Shown piece by piece: positions 20,407 through 30,404 of a DNA stretch of 51,168 nucleotides. The notes under the pieces were generated by a model. It worked only from the letters and a program-made list of their open reading frames with translations. It did not search any database and was not told where the DNA came from. The position numbers and the translations under genes are program-made. Source of the DNA: Gracilaria vermiculophylla. Lineage: Eukaryota > Rhodophyta > Florideophyceae > Gracilariales > Gracilariaceae. The first letter of the stretch is position 1. Each line of letters opens with the position of its first letter. The stretch lies in contig JAHNZQ020003147.1 of the NCBI GenBank assembly GCA_019155205.2, forward strand, positions 1,995,351 through 2,046,518, in the 5' to 3' direction.

Positions 20407-23400
20407 TTGGACCCATTCGACACCTTTAAGGATTCTGTTCGCACGCTCTGCCATGATAATTACGAGGTATTCGCCTCTACAAGATGTTCCCCGCTCGCCT
20501 ACATCACGGTGCGCGCTATCCTCGATACCGGACCTGGCCCCAATCTGGTGCCCGCCGTCGTGCTCCCGCAGGCTGCTATCGGCTTCTTGAGGACTTTCAA
20601 GCCCCCTACGGTGCGCGATGCGTTCCGTCGAGCATTAAACATTCTCAGACTAATACCCGTATACCTCCGGTTGGGTTCCGTACAGATGAAGGTGTGGTTC
20701 TTCGTGGCAACCAACTTGGCCGCCCAAGGCATATTGGGCACTTCCTTTGTGGATTGATATGTACGTGCAATTTACCGACGCCTGCGGAAGGTGACGTTTC
20801 ACGACGCTGCCCCTGTAGGTATCGTATCTTCATCTCCAGGACCGAACGCCAACGCACGTCACGTGGGGAATCTTCCAAAGGAGACGCACTCGAATAAGCT
20901 CCGAGTGGTGAAGAGCATCAAAATACCCGCGAGGAGTCAGGCCGAAGTCTGGGTGCAGACCTCTGCATCTGGCCTTTCATTCCTACAGGGGAGTCCACAT
21001 CTGACGACAAAGCAGCACTCCATGATGGCGAACGGTGTTATGGAAGTAATACCGAACGTCCCCTTTAGGGTTGTGCTCGCTAACCTTAAGGAGTCGCCAT
21101 TACGGCTCCAGAAAGGAAGTGTCGTCGGGCTCGCACTGCCCGCCCCTGCAGGACTGGCTCATCTTCCACAACCGGAAGACCTTGCGGACTGGGATGCTAT
21201 CGCCACTGTGGAGACGGACGCGACTTCAACGGCTCGGCAGGAAGAGAATCCTGCCACCTGGCAGGAGAAGCTCCAAATTGGCGATGATTTCGAAGGGTAT
21301 CGCCACAGGATAGTGGACATGCTATCCGCCTTTGAGGATATGTGGACTGGTCACCTGGGTCAGGTTAGCCTGGCCAAGCACAGGATCCAGCTCACGCCGG
21401 ATGCAAAGCCGGTACATCAACTCCCGAGGAGGGCCGGACCCCACGCGCGCGATTTTGAACGCGATGAGGTTCACCGGATGCTGGGGAAGGGCGTTATAGA
21501 GCCTTCCAAATCCCGAATGGGCCTCCCCGGTGGTGTTTGTCAAGAAGAAGGATGGCTCCCTACGGTTCTGTATTGACTACAGGCGCTTTGACGAGGTGAC
21601 GGTACGCGATTCGTACCGATACCCCGTATGGATGAATGTATCGACTCCTCAGGCGATGCGTCCGTCTTCTCCACTCTAGATGCCAACAGCAGCTACTGAC
21701 AGATAGAGATGGACGACTTCGATAAGGACAAGACGAAGTTCACCGCGCACTCTGGGATCCTCAGATTCCTGAGGATGCCTTTTGCATTGAAGAATTCACC
21801 CGCTACATTCCAACGAGCGTTGGACATATTCATGCCAAAGATGAAGTGGTACTACGCCTTGGTGTATGTTGTTGATGTCATCATATACTTCCGCAGCGTG
21901 GAGACGCACTTCATTCATGTAAAGCACATGATTAAACTCCTAAAGGACGCTGGACTTACCCTGAAGCTGGAGAAATGTTTCTTTTTCAAGTCTTCGGTGG
22001 ATTACCGGGGGCTAATTGAGCTCCCGAGTCGCGTACAGGTTTCCAAAAAAACTCAGGACGCCATCAAGGAAGCTCACCATCCCACAATCCAGACGGACCT
22101 CCCCTTTTTTTGGGTTTTGTAACGTCTTCCGGAGGTTTGTACCAAATTTCTCCCGTCTAGCGGCGCGGTTAAATCTCCTCTTGGAGAAAGACAAGCCGAC
22201 GCAATTGGCTATTTTGATGACGAGGAGTTTGAAGACTTTGACACACTGAAGGGCAGACTAATAGAACCACCGATCTTGGTACTTCCGAAGCGGCATGGCG
22301 GAATGGTGCTGGATACTGACGCCTGTAAATACCAAGTCGGATGTGCTCTCCTACAGGAGCAACCGGAAGGTGGACTTCAACCCATCGTATATTGGAGTCG
22401 CAGCCTTACACCTACGGAACGGAACTACTCCACCTCGGAACGCAAACGTGTTGCGATCGTAGGGGCGGTTTTGCTTCTACGCCCGTACCTAGAAGGCGCG
22501 TGTTTCACCATGAGGACAGACCACGCACCACTGAATTGGATACTGTCTTTGACGGATGCTTCTGGTCGCTTGAAAAGGTGGAGGTTACGCCTTCTGCAGT
22601 TCGAGTTTGACATTGCTCACCGCTCTGGCATTAAAAACCAGGCAGGGAACGCGATCTCGCGATTCTCTACCGAGGGGGAAGACAAAACACCTTTGGAGGA
22701 CAACATCTCGTGTCTGGTCATCCAAGACGCCGACGGGAAAGAAGGATCCGATGGAGAATGTTTGAAATGACGTGACCCTGAAGGAAAGTACAGTGAACTC
22801 CCTAAGGTGACGGCTCTTGTGGAGAAGGAGAAAGAAGTTCTCCCCATCACCGTAGCCAAGTTTCTGAAGGAACAGAATGCGGATGCGTACTGCAAGGAGG
22901 ACCTCGCCACTGTGGGGAGTTTGACATCATCAGACGACGTTGATCGAGATGGCGTACTAGTACGCCGCGCCCCTCTGGATGGAGCTCTCCAAAAGGTGGT
23001 CCCGACGAGGATACCGGCGAGGATGCTGTATTTCTCGCACTATCCTCGCCTAGCCGAGCACCCCGGTGGATCTCAGATGTATTTCACTATACGGAGGGAA
23101 TTCTATTTGCCGAACATGGCTAATGACACCTTCCAAAGCGTGGCGGAATGCTATTCCTGCGCCGCCGCTAGGAGGAGTATATGAAAACACCGGGCGCCGC
23201 TCACTCTGTTCCCACCTTCAAGACTGTTGGAGTTTGTGGCCATGGACATTTTAGATCCTCTCCCCAAGACGAAACGAGGGCACCGATTTATACTCGTGAT
23301 CACGGATCCCTTCTCGACGATCACGCGTACCATCCTCCTCCTGGGCACCACTGCAGCAGTGATCGCCGATGCCTGTCTGGAGCAATGCGTTTACCTCCAT

Positions 23401-24602
23401 GGGATATCGTTGTACCTCCTGGCGCACATTGGCCTCTAGTCTGCGGCGAAGCTCTTCAGCGCCGTCTCCGGAATGCTGGTGATGAAACAGTTGCTTACAA
23501 CTGCTTAACACCCCCAGACCAACGGACAGGCGGAAAGGTTCGAGAATACGATCGCCTCGAACTGTAGCACTACGTCACGGACCACCAGAAGGATTAGGAC
23601 GCGTATGTAGTCCCCCTAACGTATGAATACAACCTGCAGGTGCACCGCTGCATGGGGACAGCTCCCTTCAATATGGTGCTCCCGCACATCTCGCCAAGTG
23701 CGGTCATTGTGGCACGCGCCACGGCCTATGCGGTGTATGGGCAACAGCAAACAGCAGCACAAGCTAAACGCTTCACCTTAAGGCGGTATGAGAACGCACT
23801 CTCCCTCGCAAAAGGGAAACTCAACGCCTCACTGAGGAGATACAAACAGGACCTCGACCATAACGTATTGGAAGGCCCTAATCTGAAGGACGGCGACGAG
23901 GTTTTCCTCGACAAACCCGGGGAAACATCCGACGAACCACCATACGTCACGCGCAATTTAGTGCTGACCACCTCAGGGCCTTACAAATTCCTAGTCACCT
24001 ATAGGGACACTGTTGTCATTGAGGTAAACGGGCTCAGGGACACCGTTTCCCCTGATAGGATGACGAAAGTCCCGACGCCTAACCTCTCATGAATGCCCAT
24101 AACCCCACCTCCGGGACAACGCGCGGAACGTCCTCATCTAACTACCTCAGGAGTGACGACATCGCTGGAGAAGGGGAAGCGCATTACTGATCTTGGTGAA
24201 CCATTGCCGGAGGCCCCAGACGCCATCATGACCCCCGAGGGTGACATCCTCTACGCGATAGACCATATCGTCTCCCACCGACAAACCCCTGCCGGGATAC
24301 TGTACCGCGTCCGCTGGGATGTGTACACCTCGCAGGACGACACGGAAGAACCTCCGTAACACGTCCCGAAGACCTTTCTTAGGCGATACCATGCCAGTTT
24401 GGTGCGGAAACGTCTCTCCACATACGCGCTTTCGTTTAGGAAAATGGAAGAGGGGCCCCAACCGGAGTTATTTTTCAATTCCGCAGTCTATCCCCTACCT
24501 GGAGTTCTCTTTTCCGCCTCCAGGATGCCGTTGCTCGCTTTTCGCATGCTACCGCGGCGGCACTTCGTGCCGCTGAGCACGCTGGCACGCCCTAAGTCAT
24601 AA
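20407..24602 (+). pseudogene. pol: Element B Pol: protease, RT, RNase H, integrase, chromodomain
   Basis: Protease signature AILDTGPGPNLV is at about 20517. RT has the linker DMWTGHLGQVSLAKHRIQ, two compensating frameshifts near 21510 and 21645, and FTAHSGILRFLRMPFALKN. The catalytic YxDD box at 21865 reads YVVD, so the first Asp is lost. RNase H (22276-22700) has LDTDACKYQVGCALLQEQ, YWSRSLTPTERNYS and RTDHAPLNWIL. The integrase zinc finger is HYPRLAEH with a CYSC pair. The core has EFVAMDILDPLPKTKRG (first Asp) and HPQTNGQAERF (Glu), but LLAHIGLQ stands where DNG is expected. After a further shift come GPYKFL and a chromodomain-like run with YAIDHIVSHRQT, YRVRWDVYTSQDDTEEP and LRRYHA (about 24240-24400). 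Stops interrupt at 21698, 23182 and 24357. The catalytic losses make it inactive. Confidence 0.9.
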
Positions 24603-24702
24603 TGGAACTACCATTTATGGAGCTTCTGCTACATCCGAAGGATTTTTTATTCGCCGAGGTTCTCTCACCTACAGGTCACCGAATCGCGTTGAATACTCCG
24701 CT

Positions 24703-25284
24703 TCAAGGCGCCCAGGCCTTGTGAAGCTCTAAGACCCAAGCACACGCCTCGCACAGAGCCTGTACAGGAGATGCCGGAGCAGGATGGCCCGTCACCAGGC
24801 ACTCCTGCACCAACTCCTGGAAGGCAGCCTCCAGAGTCCCAGAGGAGACTCCTCCCGACGATGCAACCGATGCGGCCACCTCCGTTGGCGGCGCAACAAC
24901 CGCCGCCGAAGGAGCTGCGGATGGCGTACCAGCTGGGACAGGGGCTCCCCGACGGGATTCCCCGGGTTCCGCAGTGGAGGTCGGCAAAGCCAAGGACGAA
25001 GTAGGTGACAACGGAGGTGACGGCGGTGCGGGAGCTGGGACGCTCTGCAGGCGAGGCCGAGGAATAGGCGCAGGGATGCTCCGTAGGAGGGATTGCACCA
25101 CTGGGACCGAAGGTACAGGGGCGGGAGCAATCTCGTCCTCTTCCATAGAAGACACAGCGGCTACCACTGCGGGAGCACTCTGCACAGCGGTAGGCCGCGG
25201 AGGTATCACCTCAGGAGACGCGCCAATATCTTGAGACGGAACCGGTAGCCGACGGGGCGTATCATGCGTCAGGCTCTCCATCAA
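24703..25284 (-). CDS. Element B antisense ORF 3: proline/alanine-rich (193 codons)
   Basis: This minus-strand ORF follows the ORF at 25291-25797 after 6 bases and reads as its C-terminal continuation. It is strongly Pro/Ala/Ser-rich (SIPAPIPRPRLQSVPAPAPP) and ends in a helical segment (GTLEAAFQELVQECLV). No enzyme family is recognised. Low-complexity composition means the ORF could partly reflect GC-rich codon bias. Its position directly after a coherent globular ORF argues that it is the tail of the same protein. Confidence 0.45.
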   Translation of the reverse strand: MMESLTHDTPRRLPVPSQDIGASPEVIPPRPTAVQSAPAVVAAVSSMEEDEIAPAPVPSVPVVQSLLRSIPAPIPRPRLQSVPAPAPPSPPLSPTSSLALPTSTAEPGESRRGAPVPAGTPSAAPSAAVVAPPTEVAASVASSGGVSSGTLEAAFQELVQECLVTGHPAPASPVQALCEACAWVLELHKAWAP

Positions 25285-25290
25285 GAGTTC

Positions 25291-25797
25291 TTAGTCTGGT
25301 ACTTGGAGCCGTGACACCTGAGAAACCCAAGAAGGTACCAGACGGGCAAAGGCAGGGTATGCTCGCGCGTCATGGTCTCCATTAGGACTCCTCACAATGG
25401 GGTGGATCTTTTTCTCGCCGTAGTCGTACCAAAGGAAGCCCGGCAAGTCATTCCACGCCACCTGGAGATTGTTATCTAACAGCGTCTCCGCCTCGGACTC
25501 ACTCCATGTGGTGCCCTTCATAAGGTTTTGGGTGCCAAAGGAGCGTAGAACCCGGATAATGGACGCCAAAAAGGGGAGCAACTGTCCGGCGGTCAGCTGA
25601 TACGACGAGTGCCAGTAGAAGCGGCCGTCGCAGCATCGAGTATAGGAGATTTCTTCGTCGTCCGCTGCTTGGAGATTCGCAATCAGGGTGCCGATCGCGA
25701 ACTTCCTCGAGGCGACCAACATGACAAACCGCCCTACGGAGTCATGGGGATCCAGAACCTCCGAGGTGTGGTACGCGAAGATCGTGGGCGTCGCCAT
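25291..25797 (-). CDS. Element B antisense ORF 2: globular protein of unknown function (168 codons)
   Basis: The frame starts MATPTIFAYHTSEVLDPHD and continues without a stop. It contains MLVASRKFAIGTLIANLQA, SYTRCCDGRFYWHSSYQLTA and WNDLPGFLWYDYGEKKIHP. The balanced composition, with Trp, Tyr and Cys in clusters and alternating helix and strand, looks like a genuine folded protein rather than an ORF mirrored from a plus-strand gene, since no pol homology lies opposite. I do not recognise the family. Extra antisense genes between pol and the 3' LTR are known in some plant Ty3 elements. Whether this one is expressed is unknown. Confidence 0.55.
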   Translation of the reverse strand: MATPTIFAYHTSEVLDPHDSVGRFVMLVASRKFAIGTLIANLQAADDEEISYTRCCDGRFYWHSSYQLTAGQLLPFLASIIRVLRSFGTQNLMKGTTWSESEAETLLDNNLQVAWNDLPGFLWYDYGEKKIHPIVRSPNGDHDARAYPAFARLVPSWVSQVSRLQVPD

Positions 25798-25805
25798 GCA
25801 GAGTT

Positions 25806-26682
25806 GCGGGGATACCTAGTGGTCCCTCCAGAAGTCATTCACATTGAGGTAGCATTTCGGACGCTGCCCGGAAGGCCTGTCATGGAATTCCGTGTTGTGT
25901 CAACCATAAAAGTACCCGAAAGCAGTCCGTACACGAGTCTCGTCCGCAAGGTGCGTCCCCTATCGATTTCGATTGAGCCAGTAGAGGCGATCGAATGGGG
26001 AATCGAAGCGCAACACCGCGAGGGCAGAGCGCCCCTCTGCAATGCTTCCGGGTCGCCTCGCTCTCTGGTGCGAGCTTTTTCTGTGGAGCAGTACCTGGAA
26101 TCGCGCCTGGATCTCTCGTTCTTCAGCGCACCTCAGATATGGAGTGTCGCAGTGCCCCACCGTGGCTTGTGCGTTGTCACCATGCACCGAAGTATGGAGC
26201 CAGTGAGCGCGATAGGTATCCACCTGCTTCGGCTTCTTGTCGTTCCACGCAGCCCCTGGTACGGCGCGGAATCGCATCGCATGAAGATATGGGCCGAAGT
26301 GGTGAATGTAACCCTCCACAGAGCACGGAAGGCTTACGCCCCTGTCGCGGAATGGGGCGAAGACCCGCGTGGGGAGATGATCGAAATGCTCTCCTGGACG
26401 GAACTGTGCACCGGTCGAGGTGTGGTACACCTCAGGATTCGAAGGAGATGTAGGCGCCAAAGTCGGAGAAGACATGCTGAAGGTGTAGGAAGCCGGATGG
26501 ATGGCAACCGAACGCGTGGTAGCACCTGAGGAGAGAGATTTGACACCACTTGAGGAACGATCCGAAGTTATATGCACCACCGAGGTGGGAGCCACGTCAA
26601 GCCGCCGTAGTAGAATTCGAGGAGAAGCCGAGTAACCGGAATCAGGCGAAGTACGGAGCACGATAATGAGGCGTACGTTCAT
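25806..26682 (-). CDS. Element B antisense ORF 1 (N-terminal part)
   Basis: The minus-strand ORF of 240 codons runs 26682-25960. It has a Ser/Thr/Pro-rich start (SMSSPTLAPTSPSNPEVYH) and a denser middle with GYIHHFGPYLHAMRFRAVPG and AWNDKKPKQVDTYRAHW. The end carries SALAVLRFDSPFDRLYWLN. The following 150 bases lead in broken frames to ORF 2 (phrases ADETRVRTAFGYFYG and KCYLNVNDFWRDH), so ORFs 1-3 were probably one protein of roughly 650-700 residues. A smaller minus ORF (27144-26827) lies further upstream. The function is unknown. The plus-strand ORF over the same bases (25609-26529) looks like its shadow. Confidence 0.5.
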
Positions 26683-27181
26683 ATCCAGTGGAGGACGACG
26701 GAGACGCAGACGAGAGGATTATGAGACTTGCACCTTCAAGGAGAATGAATCAACGGACGCGAGGAAATGGGTGTTTCCCGAAGGAGAATCCTCGAAGCAA
26801 TCGGAGTGGCATGTGCCTCAAGGGAGTCAGCGTCCACTCTGGACTGAGCCACGCTCCGGCCACGAAAGTTGCGCGCCTGCACCGCGCACGACGAATTCGA
26901 GTGCGCGGGAGCTCACGGCGCCAACTGGCTCGGATGCACAGACACGATACGCCGATAAGGAGGCGACGCAGCCGAGGCAAAGAGAAGCGAGGCCCGCAAA
27001 CACCGCAGGGCATGAAATGCAAGCCTTGCGGCAATACGCTGCGCAGGAGTATGAAAAAAAGGAGGAACGCCTGAAGGAGACAATGGGCCAATCGCCGGTG
27101 GCCGCGCTTGCCTCATCACCGATAGGAGCCACCCGGGGGATCAAGGAATAGAAAGATGCACCTCGAGGACGTGTAACAATT

Positions 27182-27195
27182 TAGGAAAGGGGGTA
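27182..27195 (+). other. Polypurine tract of element B
   Basis: TAGGAAAGGGGGTA lies directly against the TG start of the right LTR. It is the only long purine run nearby and sits where the plus-strand primer is expected. Confidence 0.8.
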
Positions 27196-27748
27196 TGTAG
27201 TACAGTGGCTCCTAAGGGAAAAACGGTGGTGTGGCCTTATGGTAAAATATTCCTAAGCAGGGCTTGTATTTTATTAAGTGAGCCACGTGGTGCATATTTC
27301 ATGCCCGCGTGCGCTACAGTATCCGTAGGGGGCAGTAGAATTATTATTTATTTTAGTTAATTTAAGCAGGTAACTACTACAGTTGTAGGACCCGCCGAGG
27401 CGGACTCCCGGCTTGATACTTAATCTGCCGGTTGAGCTCTACCTCTGGGGTAGTAGAGACAAGTACCTTTGAGTCTTCATCTACTTTTCTGGTTGGAGAC
27501 TCTCGTCGATCATCCTCAGGTTTCTAAGCCGCCAATCTCCAGGTCGCATCATAAAAGCGCCTGTAGGAGCATTGTCCGCCCAGTGAACCTCCCCCTTCGC
27601 TTGGTGTTTGCAGGTCCTTTTTAAGAATCCCCCCGTCTCGCGACAGCGGATACCGGACCCGCCTTTAGAAACACTCACCTTTGGAGAGATCAATAAATCC
27701 TAACGGACGTTGTGCTTTACTACTACTAGAGGAGGGCTGACAGTACCA
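27196..27748 (+). repeat. 3' LTR of element B
   Basis: It starts TGTAGTACAGTGG and ends GACAGTACCA, the same length as the 5' LTR. Differences are mostly transitions spread evenly along it. Confidence 0.92.
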
Positions 27749-27804
27749 CAGGCACTACGAGACCTGGTAGAAATGAGGATAGATCCTCAGAAGAAGAGTG
27801 CGCG

Positions 27805-29246
27805 ATAATGTATTACCTCCCACGATCTATTCGAAAAGCCGTGAAGGGTGCCAATGAATATGATTCTGTGGGTGGCGATTCGTGGGATCCGGAGGCCGAG
27901 GATCGATGGAAGCCAAATGAAAAAGTAAATTAAACCAATCGGAAAAAGATAGAAGCCGCATTGTGTGTCTTAATCATTTGAAGTTTCAAATCTGGCACGG
28001 CCCTCTCAACAGACCGAGAGCAACATAGCAGACAGAGAAAGGGGAAGAAATCCTATTTTAAGGGAAAAAATCGCCGCAAGATTAACCCTAATCCTTGCGC
28101 AGCATTAGATTCAGAATTTTGTCACAAGAAGCTTAAGATAATGCACCAGTGATGTGACCGATTCACGAAGCTCGTCGACTTCAGCACCCCCATGTTCAAC
28201 AATCGCGACGCTTGCTATATCGAAGGGGTTTTACAGATAATAATTAAGATGCATCGCCGCCTTAGTTTTCATATAGGAGATGTATGCTTTTATAATGCTG
28301 ACAACAATGCAATAATTGATTTGTTTTAGTGGGTTAAACATGCATAAGGCCATATTTGATTTTCTGAAGGCACCTCTATGGCGTTCTTTTACTTTCGCAT
28401 CAAGGGGCTAGCTATCTCATTGTTTCAGAAAAGGGTGCTGGAAAACACTACTGTGGTCAACGAGGATGCCACGCAGATGCCTTGCACCTACTTCTAAATG
28501 ATGAAATATCTTTTGCAGACTTACTCTATCAATGAGATCATTCAAGAAGCTTATAAAGAAGTATCGAATTGTCATAAACGCTCTTAAAAGATTAAACCGC
28601 ACTTCCAAGAGGCATTATATGCCACTTTCTGTCGGTGTGAGAAGTTTTGCGTTAACTCTCGATTGAATTCCTTGTACAACTTGGACATAGAAATGGCTCT
28701 CAGAGCACAGATTTAAAACCATATTGCTAATCATTGCCACGTGGACTATAACAAACTTGCCCGATATGCTGGAGGGATTGTTGACACCCACTGCGCTGGA
28801 ATACACATGCAGATGCCAACAGGTGTTTTGGTGAGGGAGAAACCGACAGCAAAAAAATATCCCGATTAACTACTCCTCTGCCTCAGGAGTAGGGCAACCA
28901 ATCGGTTTACATTCTCAACCTCAAGCGGTCCACTGGCCCAAGCTCAGACGGTTAGCACATCATCCTACTGATCATCTAAGTGCCATTTACTACAAGTCTT
29001 TCCACGCCACTGCTTGTAATGTGCTATAACTAGGCAAAGCTCGCTTGGCTCTTTGGAATGGTTTCACCATGCAGCAAGCAGGATTTGTACCAAGCAGCAA
29101 TGTCGCGACCCATATTGGGATGGACGTTCCTGCGCAATAACTTTGGGTCATCAGCCTTTTGGGATCCGTCGACGGGTGAACACCATTGTTGGTTTTGCCT
29201 ATCACTCCACCACTTAGCTATTGCGTGTCCCTGTAAGGCCCTGTAA
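27805..29246 (+). pseudogene. gag: Element F Gag with CCHC zinc knuckle
   Basis: Phrases in one or two frames match B Gag in order. They are MYYLPRSIRKAVKGANEYD (start, uncertain), a basic patch (KGKNRRKINPNP), FTKLVDFSTPMFNNRD against FAKVKDYHSYKLNDR of B, then KYLLQTYSINEIIQEAYKEV against NFLLKSYATDELIADADVEV, and the following CRCEKFCVNSRLNSLY block. Around 29190-29235 the frame reads CWFCLSLHHLAIACP, an exact C-x2-C-x4-H-x4-C knuckle that binds RNA in retroviral nucleocapsids. Elements A and B lack this precise motif. Many stops break the gene. Confidence 0.6.
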
Positions 29247-29661
29247 CAACGTGCAACTCCCCTTCTGGCTCGGAAGCAATACGAGAAAGAGATGGCTTTG
29301 ATACTGAATGGACGCCATACGCACCCATCCGCGATAGGAGCCTACAAACGCGTAAGGACGCAGCATGAGCTACAAAATGCCAAACTAGTTACTACCCTGA
29401 AATCCGGAGTGCCGGAGCCGTAGAATAAATCACAAACGAAAAGCGAATCAAAGTTAGATATTAGACAGCCCCAGACCGAATACCTACCAAGTAGACCACA
29501 AACCCTCTAAAACCTGTGACGGGTAAGAATCAAGTGGCTGTTGAACAAGCAGAGGGCATTGATGAAGGGGATCCAATTTGTGTCATGTAGCATGACGATG
29601 GATTTTCGTCATGCAAGTTGACAAGTAAAAAGTTCCTATCACCCTTTCAATATCACCCACA

Positions 29662-30400
29662 CTAGTAATAACCGTTGCGACCGTCATAGATACTGACGTC
29701 GAACCTTATTTGGTCACCCAAAAGCTGGTATGCACTGGGAGTCCTCATCACCTTCAACGCACGCACCTGCAAAACCCTTCAATAGATGCCAACCGACGTT
29801 TAATTTCCACCATGAGCTCCATTTACTTTCAGGTATCCGAAAGGCATCTGACTGTCAGCATGCTGTTCATTGTCTTCAATCGATTTGTAACCGTCTGTAT
29901 CATAGATTTTTCGTTCATCGGCTGCCACGTCAAAGCGATATACCCCGTATCCGTTTGGTTGCTCTCCTCGGAGGCCCCCATCTCTTCGTTATTGGCCAAG
30001 ATCTTCGAAAAATACCAAGCTGAGAAAGTGTATGCTCATTGACCAAGACGTGTAGTACTTGGTATAGATTGTAAATCCCGAAGGACTGTAACGCGCTAAA
30101 AAACATAAAAACTGTGCGACGAGTGAGAATTCCAAGAAAAAAGACGGTTGTGTATTCTTTTATTGGGTTATATACCGAATACAATCGGTTTATTAAGAGG
30201 TTAGCCAAGATTGCCGCGCTCCTAAATAGAATAATATGAAAAAGCAAACCAATAAGCTTCGATTAGTTAAATAACGATGAAAGAAAGGGTTTTCAAACCA
30301 TATATGCTACGTTTCGTACCCTACCCGTCCATATGTGTGCCAATCAATATCAATTATATCAAATAGCACTTGTGGTCTAAATAAAACTGATAGTCATTTC
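29662..30400 (+). pseudogene. Element F protease, RT tail and start of RNase H
   Basis: At about 29662 the frame reads TVIDTDVEPYLVTQKL, a protease signature with DTG changed to DTD. Most of RT is missing. Near 30150 YSFIGLYTEYNRFIKRLAK matches the end-of-RT connection usually written FLGL.NFYRRFI. It is followed by ISFD and ERKGFQTIYATF, which fit the segment leading into RNase H. Then ANQYQLYQIALVV matches the first RNase H strand of B (DACKYQVGCALLQ). The domain then stops at the border of element E. Confidence 0.5.
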
Positions 30401-30404
30401 ATAC

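Larger units (their letters stand above)
17309..27748 (+). mobile_element. Full-length chromodomain-type Ty3/gypsy element B (10.4 kb)
   Basis: It has two 553-bp LTRs in direct orientation, a primer-binding site inside the left LTR, Gag, protease-RT-RNase H-integrase in Ty3 order, a chromodomain-like segment at the end of pol, about 2 kb of minus-strand coding, and a purine tract against the right LTR. The LTRs differ at roughly one site in nine by eye over the first 260 bases, so the insertion is not recent. No 5-bp target duplication is evident (GAGAT on the left, CAGGC on the right). It interrupts element C. Confidence 0.92.

Noticed and set aside
25609..26529. 306-codon plus-strand ORF behind pol of element B
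   Set aside because: It lies opposite the minus-strand coding, shows no motif, and its codon pattern looks like the shadow of that frame.
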